The notes under the pieces: model-generated
Seen by the model: the letters and a program-made list of their open reading frames with translations, nothing else
Told to the model about the DNA's origin: nothing
Databases searched by the model: none
Made by a program: the position numbers and the translations under genes
Source: Holophagaceae bacterium
GTDB taxonomy: Bacteria; Acidobacteriota; Holophagae; Holophagales; Holophagaceae
Direction of reading: 5' to 3'
Assembly (NCBI GenBank): GCA_016722505.1
Contig: JADKJH010000001.1
Coordinates: 1,364,001 to 1,428,000, forward strand
DNA: 64,000 nt
Shown here: positions 16,035 through 25,058 of the stretch, piece after piece
Numbering within the stretch: the stretch's first letter is position 1
How the letters are laid out: each line of letters begins with the position of its first letter

Positions 16035-17990
16035 TTAAGTTCTGAGCCCCGCCAGAATCTCGTTGGCCAACTCCGTGAGGCTGGGATCACGGGCGCCCAT
16101 GATGAGTATCAGATCACCGGCGCGGGCTTCACGCAGCAAAGATTCCACAAGTTCTTTCCGATCTTTCGCAAAAACCGCGGCGCATCCTTTTTCATGGAGG
16201 TCCGCCACCAAATCGGCGCTGGAAATGTTCCGGGTGGTGGTGCCGCCTGCGTAGAAGGCCTCCAGCATCCAGAGGTGGTCCGCGGCGGCTAATTCCGTTG
16301 CAAACATTTCGGCCAGCTCTGCGCGGAGGAAACGCAAGGGACCAAACCCGTGGGGTTGGAAGACCGCCAGCACACGCCCTGCCCGCAGGTGGGCTGAGCG
16401 CAGGGAGGCAGCGATCTTGGCGGGGTTGTGGCCAAAATCGTCCACCACCGTGATCCCTCCCGATTCCCCTAGAACCTGGAAGCGCCGTCCCACGCCTTTG
16501 AAATCACGCAGGGGGCCGACCATTTCTTCCATGGATACTCCTAGCGCCTGGCAGGCGGCCAAGGCTGCCAGCGCGTTTTCAACGTTATGAAGACCTGGAA
16601 CGATTAAGTCGAATAAAATGCCATCTACCATGAAGCTGGAACCAGTAGGTCCGACCGCCACGTTTTCCGCCCGCACCTTTGAGTTTTCACTGAAGCCGAA
16701 AACCACGGCCTGTCCCCGGAATCCCGAAAGATTTTCCGCCTCGCCGAGCACCAGGGTTGCCCGGATGTTCTGCGAGAATTCGCGGAACATTCCGGCCACT
16801 ACGTCTTCATCCTTGTGATCCTTCTGGAGGTTCAGCACCACGCCTACCTCCGGGTGGTACCGCACCACGCTCCCGTCGCTCTCGTCGGCCTCGATGACCA
16901 GAAGATCCGATGCGCCCGCCCAAGCGTTGCCGATGAGTCCTTCAGCCTGCAGGACGCCCAGGTCCCCACCAGTGATCACGCTGGGATCTCGGCTGGCTCC
17001 CCGAAGCAGCTCGAAAATCATGGCGGTGGTGGTGGACTTCCCGCTGGTGCCGGTGACCGCCACCGTTCTGTGGGTGTCCGTGAAATGGGCCAGCAACTGA
17101 GAGCGGTGCAGCACGGGCACACCGAGGGCGCGGGCCGCGGCCACATCCGGCACCGTATCCTCCACTGCGGTGGAGACCACGAGTGCGGCGCAATCGCCTC
17201 TAAGACCGCTACCATCCTGGGGATAAAGTTGGATGCCAAGGGCTTCGAGTTTCCGGCGGATTTCGCCTTGTTGATCTCTGTCGAAAGCCCGATCACTGCC
17301 ACTGGCCTGGCCGCCTTTCATCGCCACGAACTGGGCCAAAGCGCTCATGCCGCTCCCCGCCAGACCCGCGAAATGCAGGCGACCCAGACCCAGCCCATCC
17401 GGCAGGTCATTTTCCGCCACCACCAGCGCATCCCCTTCTTGAACCAGGCCGAAGAGCTCCGTCACATCTCGGTTCGACAGTCGGATGCAACCATGGGAAA
17501 CCGGCTTTCCCAGCAACCCTTCTTGGTTGGTGCCATGCAGGTAGATGGTGCGGTCTTTGGAGTCGCAACCTGGCCCCTGGTTCACACCTTTCTCCAGGCC
17601 CTCCAGTGTGATCACGCGGGTGAGGATCAGGTCCTCCTTTCCAGGCTCTCCGCGCCAGACTTCGCCTGTTGGAATCCTGCTGCGGAACACGGTGCCGCGC
17701 TCCGCGCCCTCACCAATTCGAGCGTGGATGCGGTGCCAGCCCACCGGTGTCCGGAAAGAGCCATCCTCACAGCCCAGGCCATTGGCCGCCGTCGAGATTG
17801 TGAATACAGCGCGCAGGACGCCATCCTCCAGGAACCCCAAGCGTTGGTGGAATGGATCAACCACCGCCAGCGGGTTTGGCAATTCGGTGAACGGAGAAAC
17901 CGGTCGCTTGAGGGCCACCAAAGCCAGGGCCCTGAAACGCGGGGCGAGAACGGGATCAAAGGGCGAATTCTTCATCGGACAATGATCCAA
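16035..17990 (-). CDS. L,D-transpeptidase (YkuD) fused to a MurC/Mpl-type Mur ligase
   Basis: A 651-residue two-domain protein. Residues ~1-200 are an ErfK/YbiS/YkuD domain; the catalytic signature is HGTNQEG ... VSHGCIRLSN with His and Cys in place. From ~205 to the end is a Mur ligase: Rossmann-like FAGLAGSGMSALAQF, P-loop VTGTSGKSTTTAM, VIEADESDGSVV, HNVENALAALAAC, and VVDDFGHNPAKIAASL, closest to the Mpl/MurC branch that adds L-Ala or a tripeptide to UDP-MurNAc. No signal peptide is visible before the YkuD domain, so a cytoplasmic location is implied, which is odd for a transpeptidase. Start at 17990 or 17975. It converges on the gene at 14835. Confidence 0.86.
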   Translation of the reverse strand: MDHCPMKNSPFDPVLAPRFRALALVALKRPVSPFTELPNPLAVVDPFHQRLGFLEDGVLRAVFTISTAANGLGCEDGSFRTPVGWHRIHARIGEGAERGTVFRSRIPTGEVWRGEPGKEDLILTRVITLEGLEKGVNQGPGCDSKDRTIYLHGTNQEGLLGKPVSHGCIRLSNRDVTELFGLVQEGDALVVAENDLPDGLGLGRLHFAGLAGSGMSALAQFVAMKGGQASGSDRAFDRDQQGEIRRKLEALGIQLYPQDGSGLRGDCAALVVSTAVEDTVPDVAAARALGVPVLHRSQLLAHFTDTHRTVAVTGTSGKSTTTAMIFELLRGASRDPSVITGGDLGVLQAEGLIGNAWAGASDLLVIEADESDGSVVRYHPEVGVVLNLQKDHKDEDVVAGMFREFSQNIRATLVLGEAENLSGFRGQAVVFGFSENSKVRAENVAVGPTGSSFMVDGILFDLIVPGLHNVENALAALAACQALGVSMEEMVGPLRDFKGVGRRFQVLGESGGITVVDDFGHNPAKIAASLRSAHLRAGRVLAVFQPHGFGPLRFLRAELAEMFATELAAADHLWMLEAFYAGGTTTRNISSADLVADLHEKGCAAVFAKDRKELVESLLREARAGDLILIMGARDPSLTELANEILAGLRT

Positions 17991-18088
17991 TGCTATTTAG
18001 GATTCTGGTTAGATTGAGATGTGCCAGTTCGTGACGCTGGGCACAGGGGCGCAGACCCATCCTTGGGTCACGCTGTTGGGAGGTTGAG

Positions 18089-18310
18089 ATGATGGCACCA
18101 CATGAAGCCCTCCTGTTGGATGCGCTGCGCAGCCTGCCGCCTGAGAGGCAAGAACCGCTGGCCAGATCCTGCATAGAATTGTTGACGCTCACCGCCCATC
18201 ACGAAAATTGCGCGGGCATCGGTGTGGATGGATTCCCTTGCATGTACCCCCAGGACACCTGTGAGCACTGCCATGAGCTGGTGACGTCGTTCGTGGCACT
18301 GGGCCGCTAG
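18089..18310 (+). CDS. Small Cys/His-rich protein of unknown function
   Basis: A 73-residue frame with a strong ribosome site (GGGAGG, 9 bases upstream of ATGATG). It contains ENCAGIG, FPCMYPQDTCEHCHE: four cysteines and several histidines that could bind a metal, in an otherwise helical protein (LLLDALRSLPPERQEPLARSCIELL). I do not recognise the family. A repeat element has inserted immediately at its stop codon (next entry). Two short frames on the other strand here lack good start sites. Confidence 0.55.
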   Translation: MMAPHEALLLDALRSLPPERQEPLARSCIELLTLTAHHENCAGIGVDGFPCMYPQDTCEHCHELVTSFVALGR

Positions 18311-18438
18311 ACCCAATACCGTTCACTTTAGAGAAAAAGTAGCCACGAAGAGACACGAATAGGACACGAAGACTTTCATTCGTGCCCTTCGTGTGGCTTC
18401 GTGGCTGATTTAACTGAACGGTATTGCCGCTAGACCCA
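18303..18438. mobile_element. MITE-like palindromic insertion with 13-bp target duplication
   Basis: The 13-base sequence GCCGCTAGACCCA occurs at 18303-18315 and again at 18426-18438. Between the copies is a nearly palindromic ~110-bp element with 11-bp terminal inverted repeats AATACCGTTCA (18315-18325) and TGAACGGTATT (18415-18425). Its core is itself an inverted repeat built from AGCCACGAAG / CTTCGTGGCT and ACACGAA / TTCGTG units. Terminal repeats plus a flanking duplication are the marks of a non-autonomous transposed element. The left copy contains the stop codon of the small gene at 18089, so the gene is not broken. Confidence 0.75.
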
Positions 18439-18575
18439 GGTCCCTTGAATCGGGAATGAGGCGCAATTCCAAAGCCATGACAGAGCTATGACAGCGTCCG
18501 TGACCAATGAACTAGCCATTGTGACTCCATGCACAGACCCAAAAGCCGAACCTTGGGTAGCACCGGAGAACCGCT

Positions 18576-20018
18576 ATGGCGATGCCCACATCGACCCGAC
18601 CAAAACCCTTCCTAGAGGCTGAATATTGCAAGGGCTGCCTGAGGTGCATTGATGCGTGCGCCAAGGACTGCATCACCCAAGGCGAACATGTCCACCCTGG
18701 AACCGGGATGATTCCCGTGATCCTGGATCTGGAGAATTGCAATGGCTGCCAGCTCTGCATCCAGGCCTGCCCCGAACCCTACGGTCTGAGGCCGGAGACT
18801 GAACGGGAAGTCAGCAGTGCGGATTTCGAGCTGGAAGATCCGGCCGCCCTCTTCGGTCCCAGAGCTGGCCACCTGCAGGAACCCCAGGACCACCCCGGCA
18901 CCGAAGTGCCAATCTCGGCGCGGGAACCCTTGATGCTGAAAGGCACCTACGCATCGGCCATCGGCGCGCTGTTGGCAGGTTGCCGCCACGTCTTTGGATA
19001 CCCCATCACACCCTCCACCGAGGGGGCCGAGCTCATGGCCAAAATCCTGCCCAAGCTGGACGGAGCCTTCGTGCAGGCCGTCAGCGAGGTCGCAGCGGTG
19101 AACATGATGTACGGCTGCGCGGGCGCCGGGCTGCCTTGCGCGACCTTCACCAGCAGCCCTGGTTTCAGCCTGATGCTGGAGGGCATCAGCTACATGATCG
19201 GCGCTGAACTTCCCGGCGTGTTCATCAACATCATGCGCGGCGGTCCAGGACTCGGAAACATCGCGCCCGAGCAGGCCGACATCAAGCTGGCCTGCCGTGG
19301 ACTGGGCCATGGGAATACCCACGGCATCGTGCTGGCTCCAGCCACACCCCAGGAAATGCTGGATCTCACACGCCTCGCTTTCGCACTGAGCTTCCGCTAT
19401 CGGAATCCTGTGGTGATTCTTGGCGATGGTTATCTGGGCCAGATGACTGGCGTAGTGCGCCTGCCCGCCACCTTGACCAAACCCGGCCTACCAGCCTGGG
19501 CAGTCTGGGGCGACCTTGAACATCGCCGGAATCTCATCAGCTCCATCCTCATCACCGAGGTGGATCTGGAGGCCCACAATATCCATTTGAACGAGAAATA
19601 CGCCGAGATCGAAGCGAAAGAACAGCTGTCGGAACTCTATCGCTGTGATGACGCCGACATCATCGTAGTGGCCTGCAACACGCCAGCCCGCATGGCCAAG
19701 GGCGCCGTGGAAGTCATGCGCGAGCAGGGTGTGAAGGCGGGGTTGTTCCGCCCCATCACGCTGTGGCCCTTCCCCATCGATGCCTTCAAGCCGCTGCTGT
19801 CCCACGCGAAGCGGATCGTGGTGGTGGAGGCCAGCCCAGGGCAATTGCAGGACGAGCTAAGGCTCGCCCTCAGCAAGGCCGAGTTGGATCATCCACCCAT
19901 TTCATCCGTGCAGCGCTACGGTGGCAAACTGCCCGAGCAGGTTGAGATCGAGGCCCGGATCCGGGAAGATTTCCGGCTGATGGAAGACGCCCGGACGATG
20001 GAAGAGGTGAAGGCATGA
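18576..20018 (+). CDS. 2-oxoacid:ferredoxin oxidoreductase, ferredoxin-alpha fusion subunit
   Basis: Residues ~15-75 are a two-[4Fe-4S] ferredoxin domain with CKGCLRCIDAC and CNGCQLCIQACP. From ~115 onward is the alpha (pyrimidine-binding) chain of the KorA/VorB type: LMLKGTYASAIGALLAGC, FGYPITPSTEGAELMA, QAVSEVAAVNMMYGCAGAG, and a transketolase-C-like end. The enzyme oxidises a 2-oxoacid (branched-chain 2-oxoacid or 2-oxoglutarate) to acyl-CoA, reducing ferredoxin. The ATG at 18576 has GGAG seven bases upstream. It overlaps the beta/gamma gene by four bases. The exact substrate cannot be read from sequence. Confidence 0.9.
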   Translation: MAMPTSTRPKPFLEAEYCKGCLRCIDACAKDCITQGEHVHPGTGMIPVILDLENCNGCQLCIQACPEPYGLRPETEREVSSADFELEDPAALFGPRAGHLQEPQDHPGTEVPISAREPLMLKGTYASAIGALLAGCRHVFGYPITPSTEGAELMAKILPKLDGAFVQAVSEVAAVNMMYGCAGAGLPCATFTSSPGFSLMLEGISYMIGAELPGVFINIMRGGPGLGNIAPEQADIKLACRGLGHGNTHGIVLAPATPQEMLDLTRLAFALSFRYRNPVVILGDGYLGQMTGVVRLPATLTKPGLPAWAVWGDLEHRRNLISSILITEVDLEAHNIHLNEKYAEIEAKEQLSELYRCDDADIIVVACNTPARMAKGAVEVMREQGVKAGLFRPITLWPFPIDAFKPLLSHAKRIVVVEASPGQLQDELRLALSKAELDHPPISSVQRYGGKLPEQVEIEARIREDFRLMEDARTMEEVKA

Positions 20019-21448
20019 GCGTCATTTATGATCACTTCGAACGCCACTCCCACGGCGAGGGCCTGAAGGGCCGATCCACCCATTACTGCCCTGGCTGCGG
20101 CCATGGGCTGGTCCATCGCGATCTGGCCGAATCCATTGAAGCTTTGGGAATCCAGGATCGGACCGTGCTGGTAAGCCCAGTCGGATGCTCGGTCTTCGCT
20201 TACTACTACTTCGATGTGGGCAACACCCAGGCCGCCCACGGACGGGCCCCGGCGGTGGCCATCGGCCACAAGCGAGCCAATCCCAACAGCATCGTCATCA
20301 GTTATCAGGGCGATGGCGATCTGGCCTCCATCGGCCTTGCGGAAACCATTTCCACTGCTCAGATGGGTATTCCAATCACAGTCATCTTCATCAACAACGC
20401 CATCTACGGCATGACCGGCGGACAGCTGGCGCCCACGACGCTCATGGGCCAGAAGACGACCACCAGCCCCGAAGGCCGTACGAAGGCCATGGGCATGCCT
20501 TTGCGGATGGCAGAACTGATCGCCCAGTTGGACGGCCCGGTCTATGTGGAGCGCGTGGCGCTCTACGACGCCAAGCACCGCATCAAGGCCAAGAAGGCCA
20601 TCGAGAAGGCCTTGCGCATCCAGGCAGAGGGCCGGGGCTACGCCTTCATCGAAGTGCTTTCGGAATGCCCCACGCACCTGAAAATGAACCCTGAGGAAAC
20701 CGAGGCCTGGGTCAAGGAATGCATGGAACCGATCTTCCCTCTCGGCGTCAAGAAAGACGAAGTGGTGGAACCTTGGTGGGATGCGGCCCAGACCCCCAAT
20801 TTCGAGCCTGAAAAGGTCCTGGCGCTTGTGGGCGCCAGTCAGGAAGCTCCCACGCGCCATGCGAAGGGATTTCCGCTCCACCTGGGGGGCCACGACATCA
20901 GTTTCAAGCTGGCTGGTTCCGGTGGCGATGGCGCGCAGACAGCCGCCTTACTGTTGGCCCGCACGGCCATCAACGAAGGGTTCGATGCGACCAATATCCC
21001 GAGCTATGGTCCGGAAAGCCGCGGCGGCACCTCATATGCAGATGTCCACATCGCTGAGCACGAGGTGCTGAATCCTGGCGCGCCGGATCCCCATGTGCTG
21101 GTGGCCTTCAATGCCCCCAGCCTGACGAAGTTCGCGCCCACGGTCCGCGAAGGCGGCGTGATCATTTACGATTCCACGGTCGTGGAAGATCTTTCATCGC
21201 TGCCGCCCCTGGCTTCTGGGGTCAAGATGGTGGGAGTGCCCCTCACGCAGCTGGCCCTCGGGTTGGAACGCCCCATGGTGAAGAACATCGTGGCCCTTGG
21301 CGCTATCCAGGCGGTGACTCAACTCTTCCCACCGGAAACCTTCCTTTCCACCATCCGCATGGTCCTGAAAGACAAGCCGGCCCTCCTGCCGCTCAATGAG
21401 GCGGCCTTTGCCGCTGGCCTGCGACACGCATCCTTGACCCACGCATGA
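20015..21448 (+). CDS. 2-oxoacid:ferredoxin oxidoreductase, beta-gamma fusion subunit
   Basis: Residues ~1-270 are the thiamine-diphosphate-binding beta chain: YCPGCGHGLVHRDLAE, GCSVFAYYYFD, the TPP motif GDGDLASIGLAETI and NNAIYGMTGGQ. Residues ~285-477 are the gamma chain (LAGSGGDGAQTAALLLARTA, SYGPESRGGTSYADV), which binds the coenzyme A side. With the upstream gene it supplies all four functional modules in two polypeptides. The gene overlaps both neighbours by four bases, a tight operon. Reduced ferredoxin from it could also serve benzoyl-CoA reductase, though the genes are 5-25 kb apart. Confidence 0.9.
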   Translation: MSVIYDHFERHSHGEGLKGRSTHYCPGCGHGLVHRDLAESIEALGIQDRTVLVSPVGCSVFAYYYFDVGNTQAAHGRAPAVAIGHKRANPNSIVISYQGDGDLASIGLAETISTAQMGIPITVIFINNAIYGMTGGQLAPTTLMGQKTTTSPEGRTKAMGMPLRMAELIAQLDGPVYVERVALYDAKHRIKAKKAIEKALRIQAEGRGYAFIEVLSECPTHLKMNPEETEAWVKECMEPIFPLGVKKDEVVEPWWDAAQTPNFEPEKVLALVGASQEAPTRHAKGFPLHLGGHDISFKLAGSGGDGAQTAALLLARTAINEGFDATNIPSYGPESRGGTSYADVHIAEHEVLNPGAPDPHVLVAFNAPSLTKFAPTVREGGVIIYDSTVVEDLSSLPPLASGVKMVGVPLTQLALGLERPMVKNIVALGAIQAVTQLFPPETFLSTIRMVLKDKPALLPLNEAAFAAGLRHASLTHA

Positions 21449-23580
21449 ATCGGCCAACGGGCAGCGCGGGCTTTCTTCACGAGGAGGCCTGCTATGGCCT
21501 TCTGAGCAGGGCAGGCCTGCATCCACCACGGCACGGATGGTTGGGGAAACACCTACCATTTGCGCCCGGAGAATCCGTGGTGGTGAAGGGGATCGCCGAA
21601 GGCCTTTGGCATAAGAGCGAGTTGAATGCGGTGCGGTTCCTGACCTTCGAGAGCGATGCCTTGGCCTCCGCCTGGGATGAGATGCGGACCCGTGTAGAAG
21701 CCGAAGGCTATCCCTGGATCGGCGCCCTGGTTTGCGAACGTATCCAGATGGCTTCGTCGCCGGGCCTCCCCACGGAAGGCTTCGTCGCCTTGACCAAGGG
21801 CGAGGGCGGCTGGACGCTGGTGCTGGGTCTCGGGGGAATGCAGGCGGATGCGCTCCGCGCCGTGGCGCCGCCGCTGCGTTGGCCCTTGGCCTTCGTGACA
21901 CCCATTGCCGCCCTGAAAGAATTGGAAGGCCATCTGTTGGGCCAAGTCTGGCTTGGGACGCTTCGAGGCACGAAGTCACTCACCACCCGGCCGAAGCTCC
22001 TGGCGTTTCTGGAAGGCCTGTGGGCAGCCGCCGAAATAGCGGAGGCCGAAGGACTGGAGTTGCTCGAACTCAACCCCGTGGCGCTGGATCTCAAAGGTGA
22101 TCCCCGGCCGCTGGATGGCGTAGGGCAAAGCGGTTCGGCGAACGCCACCCGACCGGCTCCGCCTCCGGGTTTCCTGCAATCCTTGAAAACGCCCAAACGC
22201 ATCGCGGTGGCAGGTGTTTCCAGCAAACCCGATGGCGCGGGCCGCATCATCATCGAGAACCTGCGGAAAGCGAATCTGCCCGAAGGCGATCTGATCATCC
22301 TGCGTCCGGGCGAAACCCGATTCCTGGATCTCCCTTGCCTGCCGGATGTCGCAGCTCTACGGCTAGCACCCGTGGATCTGTTGGTGCTGGCGTTGCCCGC
22401 ATCGGTCGCGGTGCAATTCGTCGAAGCCATGATTGCCCAGGGTGGTGGCGCTTCGGTGGTGGCGCTTGTGGCCGGGGGACTCGGCGATGGCGCAGACACC
22501 GACGGATTAGGTGAGCGACTCAAACGCGTGCTGGATGAGACCCGGCGCGAGGGCCGGTGGACACCGGCCTTGCTGGGTCCTAATTTTTTGGGACATGTGG
22601 TTCCGGCTTATGGGCTCAACACCACTTTCATTCCCGGGGACAAATGGTTGCCCCCGTCGGGTGGCGGATCCCTTGCGCTTTTGAGCCAGAGCGGCGCCTT
22701 TCTGCTGAGTCGGCTTTCGGCCAATCCGCAGTTGCGATTGGCCCTGGCGGTGGCGCTAGGAAATCAGTTGGATCTGCGTCTGCCGGACCTGCTTCAAGCG
22801 CTTGAAACCGATCCGGAAATCAGTTCTGTGGCGGCCTACGTAGAAGGCTTCGCACCTGGCGATCTGGAAGCCACCGCCTTCATCGCCGCCCGCATGAAGC
22901 AGGCAGGACGGCCGTTCTTGATCTACCGCGCGGGCCGCACCGAAGTTGGCCTTGCGGCCGCCGCCAGCCACACAGGAGCCTTGGCCGGAGATCGCGATTT
23001 GGAGAAGGCGCTGCTCACGCGCGCGGGTGTCAAGATCGCGCCCACCATCGCCGCCTTCGATGCGGGGCTTGCCTGGCTGGGCGCCTTTCCTGGCTTGGAG
23101 CCTGGACCGGTTGCTGTGCTCACCAATGCGGGCTTCGAAAGCGTGGCCGCGGGGGATCTGATGGGCGGCGCTTTTCCGCCGGCCTGTCTAAGCGAAAAAG
23201 AGGTTGGCTCGCTGCGCGAAATTCTGCGAATCCACGGACTGGAAAATCTTGTATCGCCGCATCTGCCTTTGGACATCACGCCCATGGCGGATGAGGCCGC
23301 TTACCGCGCCATCCAAAATTTGATTCTCGATGGCGACGCCAAGGTGTTGGTGGTGGGCCTGGTGCCCTTCACGCGCAAATTGGCGCTGGAAGATCGTGAG
23401 CGAGCCACGGCTTTCGCCCTCGATCTAAAGCACCAAGCGGAACAGAAAGGCAAGGCGGTGGCCCTGGTGGTGGATGCGGGATCGTCTTATGACGCGATGC
23501 GCACAGCCCTGGCAAAGGGTGGGTTGCCCGTCTTCACGCGCATGGAGGATGCCCTGGAAGGCTTGAAAGTGCTGGGCTGA
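21445..23580 (+). CDS. ADP-forming acyl-CoA synthetase, beta-alpha domain order
   Basis: Makes ATP from acyl-CoA, ADP and phosphate. Residues ~1-225 are the ATP-grasp (beta) part (VVVKGIAEGLWHKSELNAV, ELLELNPVALD); ~245-711 are the CoA-binding and ligase (alpha) part (IAVAGVSSKPDGAGRIIIENL, LLSQSGAFLLSRLS, and the phosphohistidine region ASHTGALAGD). This order is the reverse of the 29786 protein. Sitting directly after the 2-oxoacid oxidoreductase, it gives a ferredoxin- and ATP-yielding route for amino-acid-derived 2-oxoacids, as known from peptide-fermenting anaerobes. 711 residues, full length. Confidence 0.88.
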   Translation: MNRPTGSAGFLHEEACYGLLSRAGLHPPRHGWLGKHLPFAPGESVVVKGIAEGLWHKSELNAVRFLTFESDALASAWDEMRTRVEAEGYPWIGALVCERIQMASSPGLPTEGFVALTKGEGGWTLVLGLGGMQADALRAVAPPLRWPLAFVTPIAALKELEGHLLGQVWLGTLRGTKSLTTRPKLLAFLEGLWAAAEIAEAEGLELLELNPVALDLKGDPRPLDGVGQSGSANATRPAPPPGFLQSLKTPKRIAVAGVSSKPDGAGRIIIENLRKANLPEGDLIILRPGETRFLDLPCLPDVAALRLAPVDLLVLALPASVAVQFVEAMIAQGGGASVVALVAGGLGDGADTDGLGERLKRVLDETRREGRWTPALLGPNFLGHVVPAYGLNTTFIPGDKWLPPSGGGSLALLSQSGAFLLSRLSANPQLRLALAVALGNQLDLRLPDLLQALETDPEISSVAAYVEGFAPGDLEATAFIAARMKQAGRPFLIYRAGRTEVGLAAAASHTGALAGDRDLEKALLTRAGVKIAPTIAAFDAGLAWLGAFPGLEPGPVAVLTNAGFESVAAGDLMGGAFPPACLSEKEVGSLREILRIHGLENLVSPHLPLDITPMADEAAYRAIQNLILDGDAKVLVVGLVPFTRKLALEDRERATAFALDLKHQAEQKGKAVALVVDAGSSYDAMRTALAKGGLPVFTRMEDALEGLKVLG

Positions 23581-23635
23581 CCAAGGGGTTTCGCTTAACT
23601 TCGACAATCATCAGGCCTTTTTTAAAAGGATTCCT

Positions 23636-24472
23636 ATGCGATCCATTTTCTTCTCTGCCCTAGTGGCCCTTTCGGTCCCGGCCCTCATGGCCCAGGCGCC
23701 CATGAAAGATTTCCCTTATCTCACGGGCCTTCCCAGCTATGAGATCAGTGAGGGCGATTCGGTGGATCAGGAATTCAACGAGTACAAGTTTTTCGATGGC
23801 AAGAAATGGCAGAAGATGGAAGGTCGCTATTGGAAGCGTGCCCATACTTTGAAGTCCGAGGCCAAGGCCGCGAGCCCCCTCCAGATTTTTCGTAACTATT
23901 CCAATGCCATCAAGACTGCGGGCGGTACCGTGCTCTTTCAGGGTGAGCCGCCCGATGGTGGGGACTATTACTCTTGCTACGCCATTCTCACGGGCAAAAT
24001 CGTCAAGGGGGACAAACAAGTCTGGGTGCTCATCAATCCCTGCAACGACGGCAATGACTACAACCTTTTTGCCATTGAAGTGCAGAACATGCGCCAGGAT
24101 GTGGTCGCCAAGGATTTGCTGGATGCCATCCAGGCTCAAGGTTATGTGGCGCTGGATGTGCATTTCGACACCAGCAAGACCTCCATCAAACCGGAAAGCC
24201 TGCCGCTTTTGGATCAAGTCGTAGCCATGCTGAATAGCTCTGCGGGCTTGAAGCTGAGCGTTGAAGGCCACACGGACAACAAGGGTATCGATGCCGAGAA
24301 TCAGAAACTGAGCGAGGGACGCGCCAAGGCCGTCATGACCCACCTGATCAGCAAGGGTATCTCGGCTGCGCGCCTTGGTTCTGTGGGTTTCGGCGCCTCC
24401 AAGCCCGTGGCCGACAATCGCACTGAAGAAGGCCGGGCCAAGAATCGGCGGGTGGAATTGGTTAAGAAGTAG
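23636..24472 (+). CDS. OmpA-family outer-membrane protein
   Basis: Starts with a signal peptide (residues ~1-20, SALVALSVPALMAQA). The middle ~130 residues are an uncharacterised extracytoplasmic region. The C-terminal ~110 residues are an OmpA/MotB peptidoglycan-binding domain: VALDVHFDTSKTSIKPES, LSVEGHTDNKG, SEGRAKAVMTHL and GFGASKPVADNRTEEGRAKNRRVEL. The ribosome site AAAAGGA stands seven bases before ATG 23636. It probably anchors the outer membrane to the wall. No beta-barrel is evident, so it resembles Pal-like or stand-alone OmpA proteins. Confidence 0.85.
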   Translation: MRSIFFSALVALSVPALMAQAPMKDFPYLTGLPSYEISEGDSVDQEFNEYKFFDGKKWQKMEGRYWKRAHTLKSEAKAASPLQIFRNYSNAIKTAGGTVLFQGEPPDGGDYYSCYAILTGKIVKGDKQVWVLINPCNDGNDYNLFAIEVQNMRQDVVAKDLLDAIQAQGYVALDVHFDTSKTSIKPESLPLLDQVVAMLNSSAGLKLSVEGHTDNKGIDAENQKLSEGRAKAVMTHLISKGISAARLGSVGFGASKPVADNRTEEGRAKNRRVELVKK

Positions 24473-24494
24473 TCCGCTCTGAAAAAGTTAGGAT

Positions 24495-24998
24495 CTACAT
24501 CTGAAGATAGCGGTCCATGATGCGTTTCGCTGTGGCTTGGTCCAGCAGTTCATCCACCGCAGGAACAAACCCGAATTCCTCTTTTTCAGCATGGGAGCAC
24601 AGCTCGGTCACAAAGACATTGCCCTTGGCGCGCATGGTTTCCCATTCGGTCTGACTAAGCCCACCGGGTGAACTTTGGGCTTTCTCCACCAGCGGCCCGA
24701 TCTCATCGGCCAGATCAAGAATGACCTGGTGGTCGGCCAAAAGGAGCTCGACCATGTCGGCGCCACCCTCCTGGGCATCAAGGGAAAGAGCTCCTGCCCT
24801 CTATCGCGAAATGATTTGGAATCTCCGTGCGGAGCGCCCTCTCAAGTCGCCGAAGATCCGGCGGGCCTCTGCTCCTTGCCATTCCGGCAGACGATCAGCG
24901 CCATGGGATTGGATGAACTTTTCCAGGTGGGCCAATAGCGAGGTTACGTCCTGATGTTCTCTGGAAAGGCGCTTGCTGATCTCGAACTGGAAGTCCAC
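24495..24998 (-). pseudogene. Hemerythrin-like gene broken by several frameshifts
   Basis: Reading from ATG 24998 gives MDFQFEISKRLSREHQDVTSLLAHLEKFI, a hemerythrin-type N-terminus, but the frame ends early near 24801. The family continues in other frames: RALRTEIPNHFAIE, then GQELFPLM, then DAQEGGADMVELLLADHQVILD to the end at 24495, with the metal-type motif CSHAEKEEFGFVP. At least three small indels are needed to join the parts. The product would be a small oxygen/metal-binding four-helix protein; as written the gene is non-functional. Either real decay or poor sequence locally. Confidence 0.72.
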
Positions 24999-25058
24999 GC
25001 GAAGCTCCTTGGACCAAAATCCATTGCCCAGTATTTCAAAGTTAATTTATAACGGCCC

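Noticed and set aside
16815..18017. A 400-codon plus-strand frame opposite the transpeptidase-Mur ligase fusion
   Set aside because: The minus-strand fusion has intact catalytic motifs of two families; the plus frame has none.
18316..18425. A CRISPR repeat or a tRNA-like structure
   Set aside because: There is one unit only, no spacers and no cloverleaf; terminal repeats and a target duplication fit a transposed element better.
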